From an uncultured Nocardioides sp. (GTDB taxonomy: Bacteria; Actinomycetota; Actinomycetes; Propionibacteriales; Nocardioidaceae): DNA of 64,000 bases. The notes under the pieces were generated by a model. That model was not told the origin of the DNA and made no database searches. It saw nothing but the letters and a program-made list of their open reading frames with translations. Positions 1 to 8,484 of this stretch are shown piece after piece. Each line of letters begins with the position of its first letter. The stretch's first letter is position 1. The position numbers were made by a program, and so were the translations under genes. The DNA lies in NCBI RefSeq assembly GCF_947488515.1, contig NZ_CANKZF010000001.1, forward strand, positions 1,984,001 to 2,048,000, read 5' to 3'.

Positions 1-1032
1 GCCGGGGAAGGGCGAGAGCGCGACCCGGGCGGGGTGGTCGGCGCCGATGCCGACGACGTCCGTGCGCGGGTGACCCGAGACCTCGTTGCCGTGGTAGTAG
101 TTCACGCCCAGCACGTCGATCGGGGTCGAGATGACGTCGAGGTCACCGTCGCGCACCACGTCGAGCCAGGGCCGGTCCTGCCACGTCCGGTCGGCGGTGT
201 CCTCGAGCACGTCCACGGGGTACGCGCCGCGGAAGATCGGGTCGAGGAAGAAGCGGTTGTGCATCCCGTCGATCCGGCGGGCGGCGTCGACGTCGACCGG
301 GTCGTCTCCGTCGCTCGGGTCGGGCACCGTCAGGTTGAGGCTCAGCCCGAGCCGGTCGGCGCCGCGGCTGCGCAGCTCCTGCGTCGCGAGGCCGTGCGCG
401 AGCAGCAGGTGGTGGCCGGCGACGAGACCGGCGGCCCCCTCCTGGCGACCCGGCGCGTGGTGGCCCGCGGTGTAGCCGAGGAAGGCGGAGCACCACGGCT
501 CGTTGAGGGTGGTCCACGTCGGCACCCGGTCGCCGAGCGCCTCGTGCACCGAGACGGCGTACTCCACGAACCGGTGCACGGTGTCGCGGTTGGTCCAGCC
601 GCCGGCGTCCTCGAGCACCTGCGGAAGGTCCCAGTGGTAGAGCGTCAGCCACGGCGCGATGCCGTGGGAGAGCAGCTCGTCCACGAGCCGGTCGTAGAAC
701 GCGAGGCCGGCCGCGTTGACCGGCCCCGCGTCCGGCCGCACCCGCGGCCACGCCACCGAGAAGCGGTACGACGTGGCACCGAGGTCGGCGAGGAGTTCCA
801 CATCGGCTGGCATCCGGTGGTAGTGGTCGCAGGCGACCTCTCCGGTGTCCCCGCCCAGGATCGCTCCGGGGACCCGAGAGAAGGTGTCCCAGATCGAGGG
901 GGTGCGCCCGTCCTCGGTGACGGCGCCCTCGATCTGGTAGGAGGCGGTGGCCATGCCCCACACGAAGTCGTGCGCGAAGTGCGCTCGCGTCGTCGACTCG
1001 ACGGTGGAGGCGGGCGTGGTGTGGGTGGTCAT
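1..1032 (-). CDS. bglC: GH1 beta-glucosidase, BglC-like (C-terminus beyond window)
   Basis: Family 1 glycoside hydrolase, probably hydrolysing imported cellobiose or cello-oligosaccharides in the cytoplasm. The N-terminal 344 residues are present. The segment ATASYQIEGAV, the SYRFSVAWPR strand, LYHWDLPQ and the acid/base motif TLNEPW are all visible. The nucleophile motif (ITENG type) would lie past base 1, so this is a partial gene at the window edge, not a broken one. The ATG at 1032 overlaps the stop of the upstream permease gene by four bases (ATGA), which suggests translational coupling. The symbol rests on gene order and CebR-like operators upstream. Another beta-glucoside specificity is possible. 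Confidence 0.93.
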   Translation of the reverse strand, partial: MTTHTTPASTVESTTRAHFAHDFVWGMATASYQIEGAVTEDGRTPSIWDTFSRVPGAILGGDTGEVACDHYHRMPADVELLADLGATSYRFSVAWPRVRPDAGPVNAAGLAFYDRLVDELLSHGIAPWLTLYHWDLPQVLEDAGGWTNRDTVHRFVEYAVSVHEALGDRVPTWTTLNEPWCSAFLGYTAGHHAPGRQEGAAGLVAGHHLLLAHGLATQELRSRGADRLGLSLNLTVPDPSDGDDPVDVDAARRIDGMHNRFFLDPIFRGAYPVDVLEDTADRTWQDRPWLDVVRDGDLDVISTPIDVLGVNYYHGNEVSGHPRTDVVGIGADHPARVALSPFPG

Positions 1033-1847
1033 CCCTTGACGGCTCCTTGCATGATGCCGGACACGAGCTGGCGGCCGGCGAGGACGAACAGGACGAGGAG
1101 CGGGATGGTGGCCAGGGTGGTCCCGGCGAGGACGAGGCTGTAGTCCTTGAAGAACCCGCTCTGGAGCTGGTTGAGCGCCACCTGGATGGTGGGGTTGCTG
1201 TTCGGCAGGGCGATGAGCGGCCAGAAGAAGTCCGTCCACACCTGCATGAAGGTGAAGAGCCAGAGGATGGCGGCTGCAGGTCGGGCGGCGGGCGCGGCGA
1301 CGTGCCAGAAGATGCGGATCTGGGAGCACCCGTCCATGCGGGCGGCCTCGACCAGCTCGTCCGGCACCGCGTCGACCAGGTACTGCCGCATGAAGAAGAC
1401 GCCGAAGGCGGTGACCAGCCACGGGATGATCACCGCCGTGATGGTGCCGGTCCAGCCGAACTCCGACATCAGGATGAACATGGGTACGACGCCCAGCTGG
1501 GTCGGGACTGCCATGGTGGCGATCACGAAGACCAGCAGCGGACCGCGACCACGGAAGCGCAGCTTGGCGAAGGCGTAGCCCGCCAAGGTGCAGAAGAACA
1601 CCACCGAGCAGGCCGTCACCGTGGACACCAGCAGGCTGTTGCCGATGGCCTTCCAGAAGGGGATCGTCGTCATCGCGCGCTCGGCGTTGGACCAGAAGTG
1701 ACCACCCGGCAGCAGCGGCGGGACGCCCTGCGCGGCGATCTCCTTCGTGTGCGAGCCGAGCAGGAACGACCAGTAGAGCGGAGCGGCTGAGCCGACCAGG
1801 AATGCGGTCAGCAGGCCGTAGACGAGGAACCCCGGACGGCGCGTCAT
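1029..1847 (-). CDS. cebG: Carbohydrate ABC transporter permease, MalG/CebG type
   Basis: Inner-membrane permease of about 272 residues with six hydrophobic segments, partner of the upstream permease. The MalG-type EAA loop is seen as VEAARMDGCSQIRIF followed by HVAAPAARP; this loop docks the ATPase. I chose the ATG at 1847 (MTRRPGFLVYG) because it overlaps the preceding stop by four bases; the longer reading frame upstream is shadow. No ATPase gene is present, as in Streptomyces ceb operons, where the shared ATPase MsiK is encoded elsewhere. Sugar specificity is inferred from context only. Confidence 0.92.
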   Translation of the reverse strand: MTRRPGFLVYGLLTAFLVGSAAPLYWSFLLGSHTKEIAAQGVPPLLPGGHFWSNAERAMTTIPFWKAIGNSLLVSTVTACSVVFFCTLAGYAFAKLRFRGRGPLLVFVIATMAVPTQLGVVPMFILMSEFGWTGTITAVIIPWLVTAFGVFFMRQYLVDAVPDELVEAARMDGCSQIRIFWHVAAPAARPAAAILWLFTFMQVWTDFFWPLIALPNSNPTIQVALNQLQSGFFKDYSLVLAGTTLATIPLLVLFVLAGRQLVSGIMQGAVKG

Positions 1848-2863
1848 CGGTCTCCTCCCAAGGCTCCGATCCTGCGGATGAGCAGGAAGTTGGCGATGCC
1901 GAAGGCACAGATCACGACGAAGAGCAGCCAAGCCGTGGCCGAGGCCCGTCCCAGGTCGCGCAGCTGCCAGCCGAAGTCGTAGATCAGCATGGTGATGGTG
2001 CCGAACTGGCGGTCGCTGCCGCCGTTGCGTGCGTTGGTCTCGTCGAAGAGCCGCGGCTCGGCGAAGATCTGGAGGCCGCCGATCGTGGAGGTGATGACGA
2101 CGAAGATCATCGTCGGGCGGATCATCGGCAGCGTGATGCTGACGAACTGCCGCACCCGGCCGGCGCCGTCCATCGCCGCCGACTCGTAGAGCTCGCGCGG
2201 CACCGCCTGCATGGCGGCGAGCAGGATGAGGGCGTTGTAGCCGGTCCAGCGCCAGTTCACCATCGTCGCGACGGCGACGTGGCTGGCGAACCGCTCGGTG
2301 TGCCAGCCGACGGGGTCGATGCCGACGTGCCCGAGCAGCTCGTTGATGAGGCCGTAGCGGTCGCCGTACAGGCTGCCGAAGATGATCGCGATGGCCACGG
2401 GGGACACGACGAACGGCAGCAGGATGCTCATCCGCCAGAACGTGCGGCCGCGGAGCTGGTTGTCCAGCAGCGCCGCCAGCACCACGGCGATGACGATCTG
2501 CGGCACGGAGGAGAGCAGGAAGATGCTGATCGTGTTGACCAGCTGCTTGGTGAAGTAGGGGTTGCCGAGGACCTCACGGAAGTTGTCGAGGCCGACGAAC
2601 TCGCCCTTGCCGCCGATCAGGCTCCAGTCGTGCACCGACACCCACGCCGTGTAGGCGAGCGGGAACATGCCGACCACCAGGAACAGCACGAAGAAGGGCG
2701 AGATGTAGAGGTACGGCGAGAGCCGGACGTCGAGCCGGGTCAGTCGTTGCCGCCACTCGGGCCGGGGCGTTCGTCCGGTGGATCCGGACGCGGCGGAGGA
2801 GCCCTCCCGGGTCGGGGGCACCGTCTGGGTGCCTCCGCCCCGGGAGGTGGTGGAGTTGCTCAC
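1844..2863 (-). CDS. cebF: Carbohydrate ABC transporter permease, MalF/CebF type
   Basis: Sugar permease of 339 residues. A polar, proline-rich N-terminal tail of about 45 residues precedes the first membrane segment (LYISPFFVLFLVVGMFPLAY). The EAA loop reads YESAAMDGAGRVRQF then SITLP. It sits between the binding-protein gene (19-base gap) and the second permease (4-base overlap), so the three genes form one transcript. Known family role: MalF-type permeases pair with a MalG-type subunit to make the translocation path. Confidence 0.92.
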   Translation of the reverse strand: MSNSTTSRGGGTQTVPPTREGSSAASGSTGRTPRPEWRQRLTRLDVRLSPYLYISPFFVLFLVVGMFPLAYTAWVSVHDWSLIGGKGEFVGLDNFREVLGNPYFTKQLVNTISIFLLSSVPQIVIAVVLAALLDNQLRGRTFWRMSILLPFVVSPVAIAIIFGSLYGDRYGLINELLGHVGIDPVGWHTERFASHVAVATMVNWRWTGYNALILLAAMQAVPRELYESAAMDGAGRVRQFVSITLPMIRPTMIFVVITSTIGGLQIFAEPRLFDETNARNGGSDRQFGTITMLIYDFGWQLRDLGRASATAWLLFVVICAFGIANFLLIRRIGALGGDR

Positions 2864-2882
2864 GAGGAGTCCGTCGGTCCGA

Positions 2883-4163
2883 TCAGCCGAGCGCTTCGAC
2901 GTCGGTCACGAACTGGTCCCACGACTCGGCAGCGTCCTGGGATCCGTCGTCGACGCGAAGGACCGCAGCCTGGAAGGCCTGGAGGATGTCGGAGTACTTC
3001 GGGCCCTTGTAGGGCTGCACCGTCACCGCCTGGGCGCGCTCCGCGAGGATCTCACCGGTGGGCGCGTCGTTGAAGAAGGCGTTCGTCGCGCTGGTCACCT
3101 CGTCCGACTCCAGTGCCTCGACCTGGCTGGGGAAGGTGCCCTTGGCTGCGAACGCCTTGACCTGCTGCTCCGGCGCGGTCAGCCAGGCAGCGACCTCCTT
3201 GGCCTCCTCGACGTTGTCGCCCTGGGACGGGACGGTGAGGAACGAACCTCCCCAGTTGCCGCCGCCGCCGGGGAAGACGTTGGCGATGTCCCAGCCCTCG
3301 ACACCCTCGGCGTTGCCCTCGACGACGCCGAGCATCCAGCCGGGGCACGCCATGGTGGCGAAGCCGTCGTTCTGGAACGAGGCGGTCCAGTCGTCGCCCC
3401 ACTGCGGGAGCTTGGTGGACAGGCCCTTCTCGATGTTGCCGGTGACGTCTGCCCAGACGGCCTTGAGCTCGTCGTTCTCCACCTCGACGGTGTTGTCGTC
3501 GGTCTCGAAGGGGTTCGCGACCTGGTTGAGCATGGCCTGCGCGAGCCCGCCGGAGGAGTCGTACCACGCGGTGTCGGGGACCTTCTTGATGAACTCCTCG
3601 CCGAGGGCGAAGTAGTCGTCCCAGGTGCCCATGAGCCCCGCGACCTCCTCGCGGTCGGTGGGGAGGCCGGCCTTCTTGAAGAGGTCGGCGCGGTAGCAGA
3701 TGCCCTCTGGGCCGATGTCGGTGGCGTAGCCGATCATCTGGCCGTCGGCGTTGAGGGTCTTCTCCTCGACCCACGGCAGCCAGCGGCCGTCGATCTCGTC
3801 GTCGGTGAGGTCCTCGAAGGCACCTTCCTCGGCGAGGATCGCGGGCATCGCGTCACCCTCGATCGCCTCGATGTCGGAGAGACCCGAGCCGGCGGCGAGC
3901 TTGGTGTAGAGGTTGGCCTTGGCGTCGTCCCACGTGCCGACCTTCACCTGCTCGATCTTGATGTCGTCGTTGGCGGCGTTCCACTCGTCGATGAGTCCCT
4001 CGTAGCCGAACTCGTTGAAGGTCGCCACGGTGATCGTGGTGACGCCGTCTGCGGTCGTCCCGTCGTCGTCACCGCCGCCGCACGCGGCTGCGGTCGTCGC
4101 GAGGGTGAGCGCCATCAACGCGCTCGAGGCGAGTCGGACTCGCCGGGTCTTCGATGTCTGCAC
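2883..4163 (-). CDS. cebE: Extracellular sugar-binding lipoprotein, CebE-like
   Basis: Solute-binding protein of about 426 residues that captures the sugar outside the membrane. A lipoprotein signal (hydrophobic ALMALTLATT then lipobox AAAC, Cys about residue 28) is followed by a Gly/Asp-rich linker and an SBP family 1 fold. Two adjacent GTG codons (4166, 4163) lie after AGGAG at 4175-4171; the inner one gives a 7-base spacing and was chosen. An upstream extension in the same frame crosses the promoter and operator and was rejected. First gene of the four-gene operon. Confidence 0.92.
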   Translation of the reverse strand: MQTSKTRRVRLASSALMALTLATTAAACGGGDDDGTTADGVTTITVATFNEFGYEGLIDEWNAANDDIKIEQVKVGTWDDAKANLYTKLAAGSGLSDIEAIEGDAMPAILAEEGAFEDLTDDEIDGRWLPWVEEKTLNADGQMIGYATDIGPEGICYRADLFKKAGLPTDREEVAGLMGTWDDYFALGEEFIKKVPDTAWYDSSGGLAQAMLNQVANPFETDDNTVEVENDELKAVWADVTGNIEKGLSTKLPQWGDDWTASFQNDGFATMACPGWMLGVVEGNAEGVEGWDIANVFPGGGGNWGGSFLTVPSQGDNVEEAKEVAAWLTAPEQQVKAFAAKGTFPSQVEALESDEVTSATNAFFNDAPTGEILAERAQAVTVQPYKGPKYSDILQAFQAAVLRVDDGSQDAAESWDQFVTDVEALG

Positions 4164-4228
4164 CACTGCACTCCTGCCGTCCTGGGCCGCCGGGCTCCCT
4201 GCCCGGCTGGATGGTGGACGTGAGCGGC

Positions 4229-4244
4229 GTGAGAGCGCTTCCAC
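4229..4244. promoter_or_regulatory. CebR-like LacI-family operator, promoter-proximal
   Basis: GTGAGAGCGCTTCCAC is an imperfect palindrome centred on AGCGCT. The core TGAGAGCGCTTCCA differs at two positions from the published Streptomyces CebR box TGGGAGCGCTCCCA. It lies just downstream of the predicted -10 hexamer, where a bound repressor would block transcription. Confidence 0.75.
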
Positions 4245-4259
4245 TTCCGTCCGGCTGCA

Positions 4260-4289
4260 ACTATGACGGCGGTCACATCCACCTGTCAA
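4260..4289 (-). promoter_or_regulatory. Sigma70-type promoter of the ceb-like operon
   Basis: On the minus strand a perfect TTGACA (4289-4284) is followed after 18 bases by CATAGT (4265-4260). It is placed between two LacI-type operators and about 100 bases upstream of the binding-protein start. Confidence 0.65.
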
Positions 4290-4316
4290 CGGTCGCGGCA
4301 TGTGGCGTCGCCCAAA

Positions 4317-4334
4317 TGTGGGAGCGCTTCCACA
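4317..4334. promoter_or_regulatory. CebR-like LacI-family operator, distal
   Basis: TGTGGGAGCGCTTCCACA is an 18-base palindrome with one mismatched pair. It contains TGGGAGCGCTTCCA, one base away from the Streptomyces CebR box. Its centre is 89 bases from the centre of the proximal site, so looping repression across the promoter is possible. Confidence 0.75.
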
Positions 4335-4344
4335 ATTGCCCCGC

Positions 4345-5793
4345 TCACGACCAGTGCAGCACCCCGTCGTCGAGGCGTGCCCGCCGGATCGTCCGCGCGT
4401 CGTGGAGGTAGTTCTGCTTGAGCGACCACGGGGCCTGCGTGCCCTGCCGGGGCAGCGTGTGGACCACCCGCTGCACGTAGCCGGCGTCGAAGTCCATCAG
4501 CGGCACCTCCGCGACGTCCGGGTCGCGCACCGGGACGACCGACCGGGTGCCGGTCGACCGCAACCGCTCGAGCAGCCGGACGACGTACTCCCCGACGAGG
4601 TCGGCCTTGAGCGTCCACGAGGCGTTCGTGTAGCCGATGGTGAACGCGAAGTTGGGCACCCCCGAGAGCATCATCGCGCGGTAGGCCATGGTCCGGCTCG
4701 GCTCGACCGGCTCGCCGTCCACACTGAGCTCGGCGCCGCCGAACACCTGCAGGTTGAGGCCGGTCGCGGTGACCACGACGTCGGCCTCGAGCCGCTCCCC
4801 CGACTCCAGCTCGAGGCCGGTCTCGGTGAAGGTGGCGATGCGGCGGGTGACCACGTCGGCCCGGCCGTCACCGATGGCGCGGAACAGGTCGCCGTCCGGC
4901 ACCAGGCACATCCGCTGGTCCCACGGGTCGTAGCTCGGGTTGAAGTGGGTGTCGACGGCGTAGCCGGGCGGGAGCTGGGCGACGTTGGTCCTGCGGACGA
5001 GGCGGCGCACGAGGTCCGGACGCCGCCGGCTCACGCGGTAGAGCGCGGACTGCAGCGCGATGTTCTTCCACCGCGTCGCGACGTACGACCGCTCCTCGCC
5101 CACGAGCCGCGTCAGCCGCCCCTTCACCGCGTCCCTGGCCGGCACCGAGAGGACGTACGTCGGTGAGCGCTGCAGCATCGTGACGTGCGCGGCGCCGCCC
5201 GCTGCGAGGGCGGGCACGAGCGTGACGGCGGTCGCGCCCGAGCCGATGACGACGACGCGCTTGCCCGTGGGGTCGAGGTCGTCGGGCCAGTGCTGCGGGT
5301 GGACCACCTGGCCGCCGAAGCGTTCCTGGCCCTCGAAGTGCGGCGTGTAGCCCGCGTCGTAGTCGTAGTAGCCGCTGCACGCCCACAGGAAGTCGGCGGT
5401 CGTCGTGCGCGGCTCCCCGCCGACCTCGGAGGTCACCGTCCATCGCGCGGTGCTCGAGTCCCAGTCGGCCGCGACCACGCGGTGGCCGTAGCGGACGTGG
5501 CGGTCCACGCCGTACTCGCGCGCCGTGTCGCGGAGGTAGTCGAGGATCGAGGCGCCGTCGGCCAGGGCGGTGTCACCGCGCCAGGGCCGGAACCGGTAGC
5601 CCAGCGTGTGCATGTCGGAGTCCGAGCGCACGCCCGGGTAACGGAACAGGTCCCACGTCCCGCCGCTGACCTCGCGCCGCTCCAGGACGGCGTACGACGT
5701 CGCGGGCAGGTCCTTGGCGAGGTGGGCGGCCGCGCCGATGCCCGACAGGCCGGCTCCGATGATCAGCACGTCGACGTGCTCGGCAGTCGTCAC
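4345..5793 (-). CDS. Flavin-containing / Baeyer-Villiger-type monooxygenase (EthA-like)
   Basis: Class B flavoprotein monooxygenase of 482 residues. An FAD dinucleotide fold is seen near residues 10-18 (IIGAGLSG), a second NADPH-type fold as VVVIGSGATA, and between them FGGQVVHPQHWP. The latter fits the Baeyer-Villiger fingerprint FxGxxxHxxxW. Length is close to mycobacterial EthA. Such enzymes insert oxygen into ketones or oxidise S/N; the substrate cannot be read here. It lies 50 bases downstream of the amidotransferase gene on the same strand, with a palindrome in the gap. Confidence 0.9.
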   Translation of the reverse strand: MTTAEHVDVLIIGAGLSGIGAAAHLAKDLPATSYAVLERREVSGGTWDLFRYPGVRSDSDMHTLGYRFRPWRGDTALADGASILDYLRDTAREYGVDRHVRYGHRVVAADWDSSTARWTVTSEVGGEPRTTTADFLWACSGYYDYDAGYTPHFEGQERFGGQVVHPQHWPDDLDPTGKRVVVIGSGATAVTLVPALAAGGAAHVTMLQRSPTYVLSVPARDAVKGRLTRLVGEERSYVATRWKNIALQSALYRVSRRRPDLVRRLVRRTNVAQLPPGYAVDTHFNPSYDPWDQRMCLVPDGDLFRAIGDGRADVVTRRIATFTETGLELESGERLEADVVVTATGLNLQVFGGAELSVDGEPVEPSRTMAYRAMMLSGVPNFAFTIGYTNASWTLKADLVGEYVVRLLERLRSTGTRSVVPVRDPDVAEVPLMDFDAGYVQRVVHTLPRQGTQAPWSLKQNYLHDARTIRRARLDDGVLHWS

Positions 5794-5824
5794 ACGACGA
5801 GCCTAGGTCAGCGCGCGCGAATGC

Positions 5825-5839
5825 GTAACTGCGAGTTAC
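5825..5839. promoter_or_regulatory. Palindromic operator candidate upstream of the monooxygenase
   Basis: GTAACT-GCG-AGTTAC is a perfect six-base inverted repeat with a three-base spacer, in the gap between the amidotransferase stop and the monooxygenase start (31 bases upstream of the ATG). TetR-type sites often have this form. No TetR gene is adjacent. Confidence 0.45.
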
Positions 5840-5843
5840 AGGA

Positions 5844-6578
5844 TCAGGTCCGCGCGTACAGCTCCACGAACCGCGCCAGCAGCCGCACCGGCTCGGTCAC
5901 CATCGCCTCGCGGGCGGCGGTCTTGAGGTGCTCCTGCTCGTGCGGCTCGTAGTAGCCGTGGGCGCTGTAGGCGTCGATCCGGTCGCAGATCGCGACGGCG
6001 TCGAGCTCGGGGTGGAACTGGGTGGCGTAGACGTTGCGGCCGATCCGGAAGGCGTGGACCGGGCAGGTGTCGGTGGAGGCGAGCAGCACCGCGCCGTGGG
6101 GCAGCCGCGCGACCGCCTCCTTGTGACCGAGGTACGCCGTGAACTCCACCGGCAGCGCGCCGAGGAGCGGGTCGTCCCGACCCGCGTCGGTGAGTCGCAC
6201 GGGCAGCGCGCCGATCGGCTCGCCGAAGGTCCGGTCGACGACCCCGCCGGGCAGGATCCCGAGCACGCCGATGCCGTAGCAGGCGCCGAGGAACGGGACG
6301 TCGGCCGCGACCACCCGTGCTGCGAGGGCGCTGAGGTCGGCCTCGGCCCGGCGCTGGGCCGGCGACTTCGCGTCCTCGGGGTCGGACATGTTGTAGGGCC
6401 CGCCGCCGAGGATGATCCCGGACCACTCGTCGAGGTCGACCTCCCCCAGCGGACCTGCTTCGAGGCGGACGCGCACCAGCTCGTCGGGCCGCAGGCCGCA
6501 GCCGGCGAGCACGGCGTCGTACTCCTGCTGGGCGACGTCGTCCTCGGCGCGGGTGCCGAGGAAGAGGAAGGGCCTCAC
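5844..6578 (-). CDS. Class I glutamine amidotransferase-like protein
   Basis: Stand-alone GATase1 domain of 244 residues. The nucleophile is Cys100 in FLGACYGIG, and the His189/Glu191 pair lies in QFHPE. The oxyanion-type LGGGPYNMSD segment is at about 57-66. Family members hydrolyse glutamine or gamma-glutamyl compounds; the acceptor here is unknown. The GTG at 6578 overlaps the racemase-like gene's stop by four bases, so the two are translationally coupled. The longer in-frame reading upstream is the shadow of that gene. Confidence 0.87.
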   Translation of the reverse strand: MRPFLFLGTRAEDDVAQQEYDAVLAGCGLRPDELVRVRLEAGPLGEVDLDEWSGIILGGGPYNMSDPEDAKSPAQRRAEADLSALAARVVAADVPFLGACYGIGVLGILPGGVVDRTFGEPIGALPVRLTDAGRDDPLLGALPVEFTAYLGHKEAVARLPHGAVLLASTDTCPVHAFRIGRNVYATQFHPELDAVAICDRIDAYSAHGYYEPHEQEHLKTAAREAMVTEPVRLLARFVELYART

Positions 6579-7732
6579 TGTCGGGATGCCTGCGTCGCGG
6601 CCCCGCTGTCGATCAGGCCGTCGACGTCGGCGATGCCCCAGGCGGTGAGCGCCTCGCGCGTGTGCTCCCCCGGCAGCGCGGGCCCGCTGCTGATGGTGGA
6701 CGCGGTCCGCGAGAAGCGCGGTGCGGGCGCCGGCTGGGTGACGCCGTCGCGCTCGACGAAGGTGCCGCGCGCCGCGAGGTGCGGATGGGCGGGCGCCTCG
6801 GCGAGGGGCACGACGGGCGCGACACACGCGTCCGTGCCGTCGAAGACCTCGGCCCACTCGGCCTGGGTCCGCTCCTTGAACCGCCGGATCAGGGCGCCGC
6901 GGATGGTGGCGTGGTTGGCCGGGTCGTCGCGGTCGGGCAGCTCGACGCCGATGCGCTCGACGAGCGCCGCCCAGAACTGCGGCTCGAGCGCCCCGACGCT
7001 CACGTGCCGGCCGTCGGCGGTCTCGTAGACGTCGTACCAGGGCGTGCCGCCGTCGAGCAGTCCCGAGCGGCGCGTGCCGGTGTCGAGGCCGAGGGCGGCG
7101 AAGGTCGACGCCATCGCGTTGAGGTGGGCCGTCCCGTCGACGATCGCGGCGTCGACGACCTGGCCCCGACCGCTCGTGCGGGCCTCGAGGAGCGCGGCGA
7201 GGATGCCGATGACGAGGTACGTCGAGCCGCCGCCGAAGTCGCCGAGCAGGTTGCCCGGGAAGTGCGGCCGCTCGCGGTCCTGGCCGAGGCCGTGGAGCGC
7301 GCCGGTGATCGCGATGTAGTTCAAGTCGTGGCCCGCGGCCTGGCTCCACGGCCCGCCCTGGCCCCAGCCCGTCATCCGGCCGATGACCAGCCGTTCGTTG
7401 CGGGCGTGGCAGGCGTCCGGCCCGAGCCCGAGCCGCTCCATCGCGCCCGGGCGCATCCCCTCGACGAGCACGTCGGCCCGCTCGACGAGGTCGAGCACGG
7501 CCTCGATCGCCTCCGGCCGCTTGAGGTCGAGGGCGACGCTCGGCCGGCCGCGGTTGAGCACGTCGGCCCGCCCGCTGGCGAACATCCCGCCGCCCGGCCG
7601 GTCGATCCGCACCACGTCGGCACCGAGGTCGGCCAGCAGCATGCACGCGTGCGGCCCGGGCCCGATGCCGGCCACCTCGACCACCCGCACGCCCCGCAGC
7701 GGCCCGGTCCCCTGCCCCAGCTCGTACGTCAT
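6575..7732 (-). CDS. CoA-transferase family III protein, alpha-methylacyl-CoA racemase-like
   Basis: CaiB/BaiF-family protein of 385 residues. The N-terminus has the family signature RVVEVAGIGPGPHACMLLAD. GHDLNYI (His135) and LLGDFGGGS (Asp165) align with the catalytic His126/Asp156 of mycobacterial Mcr. This favours an epimerase of 2-methyl-branched acyl-CoA over a CoA transferase. Branched-chain or sterol side-chain oxidation would need such an enzyme, consistent with the dienoyl-CoA reductase and acyl-CoA ligase nearby. First gene of the leftward operon. Confidence 0.88.
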   Translation of the reverse strand: MTYELGQGTGPLRGVRVVEVAGIGPGPHACMLLADLGADVVRIDRPGGGMFASGRADVLNRGRPSVALDLKRPEAIEAVLDLVERADVLVEGMRPGAMERLGLGPDACHARNERLVIGRMTGWGQGGPWSQAAGHDLNYIAITGALHGLGQDRERPHFPGNLLGDFGGGSTYLVIGILAALLEARTSGRGQVVDAAIVDGTAHLNAMASTFAALGLDTGTRRSGLLDGGTPWYDVYETADGRHVSVGALEPQFWAALVERIGVELPDRDDPANHATIRGALIRRFKERTQAEWAEVFDGTDACVAPVVPLAEAPAHPHLAARGTFVERDGVTQPAPAPRFSRTASTISSGPALPGEHTREALTAWGIADVDGLIDSGAATQASRQ

Positions 7733-7793
7733 GCGCCGATCATGACACCGCCGCTGTCAGGGTCGCGAGGGCCGTCTCGCGGCCGGCAAGTCC

Positions 7794-7874
7794 CCGGATA
7801 TCCGGCGAGTTTCACACTGGGCACCCCAGATCTCGGGTGCGAAGTGTGAAGGTCACCGGATATCCGGTGAGTTT
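7794..7874. repeat. Nested dyad with direct and inverted copies of CCGGATATCCGG
   Basis: The gap between divergent genes carries CCGGATATCCGG at 7794-7805 and the 18-base perfect palindrome TCACCGGATATCCGGTGA at 7853-7870. Each is followed on the plus strand by (C/T)GAGTTT, making a 19-base direct repeat with starts 62 bases apart. Between them, 7811-7850 is an inverted repeat (TTCACACT ... AGTGTGAA, centred on AGATCT). The whole 7794-7867 block is symmetric about 7830.5. It could be a double operator for PadR and the racemase operon, or a structural repeat element. Confidence 0.85.
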
Positions 7875-7925
7875 GGTGAACCTTCGACCCACGCGGCTTG
7901 CAACTCGTTGCATAGGTCGGGCACG

Positions 7926-8483
7926 ATGACCCGCATGGCCCTCGAGCACGCACTCCTCGTCGCGCTCAGCGAGCGCCCGGCGAGCGGGCTCGAGCTGACC
8001 CGGCGGTTCGAGAAGTCGTTGGGGTTCTTCTGGCACGCCACCCACCAGCAGATCTACCGCGTGCTGGCGCGGATGGAGGCCGACGGCTGGGTGGGCGTCG
8101 AGGTCGTCGAGCAGGAGGGCCGGCCCGACAAGCGGGTCCACACCCCGTCGGCCGAGGGGCGGCGGGTGCTGGCCGAGTGGCTGGCCACGCCGATGCCGAT
8201 GGAGACGTTCCGCAGCGAGCTGGCGGTCAAGCTGCGCGGGGCGTCGTACGGCGACCGCGCCGCGCTGGCCGCCAACCTCCTGGACGCCCGGGCCGACCAC
8301 GCCACCCGGCTCGCGCACTACGAGGGCCTCGAGCGCGAGCAGTTCCCCGACCCGGCCGCCCTCGACGGGGCCGGGCTCGACCAGTGGCTGGTGCTGCGCG
8401 GCGGCATCCGCCTCGAACGCTTCTGGATCGACTGGATCACCGACTACCTGCACGCCCACGCGACGGCCCACGAGAAGGACTGA
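7926..8483 (+). CDS. PadR family transcriptional regulator
   Basis: Regulator of 185 residues. The N-terminal winged helix is typical of PadR (ALEHALLVALSERPASGLELTRRF, then HATHQQIYRVLARMEADGWV and a beta-wing with KRVHTPSAEGRRVL). A C-terminal helical dimerisation domain follows. I chose the ATG at 7926 over a TTG at 7908. Its stop is one base from the start of the dienoyl-CoA reductase gene, so they are cotranscribed. Divergent from the racemase operon across the palindromic block, which is its likely binding site (inference). Confidence 0.9.
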   Translation: MTRMALEHALLVALSERPASGLELTRRFEKSLGFFWHATHQQIYRVLARMEADGWVGVEVVEQEGRPDKRVHTPSAEGRRVLAEWLATPMPMETFRSELAVKLRGASYGDRAALAANLLDARADHATRLAHYEGLEREQFPDPAALDGAGLDQWLVLRGGIRLERFWIDWITDYLHAHATAHEKD

Positions 8484-8484
8484 C

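Noticed and set aside
34..1143. Plus-strand 369-residue open frame
   Set aside because: His/Val/Arg-rich shadow of the GH1 gene, whose motifs are clear on the other strand.
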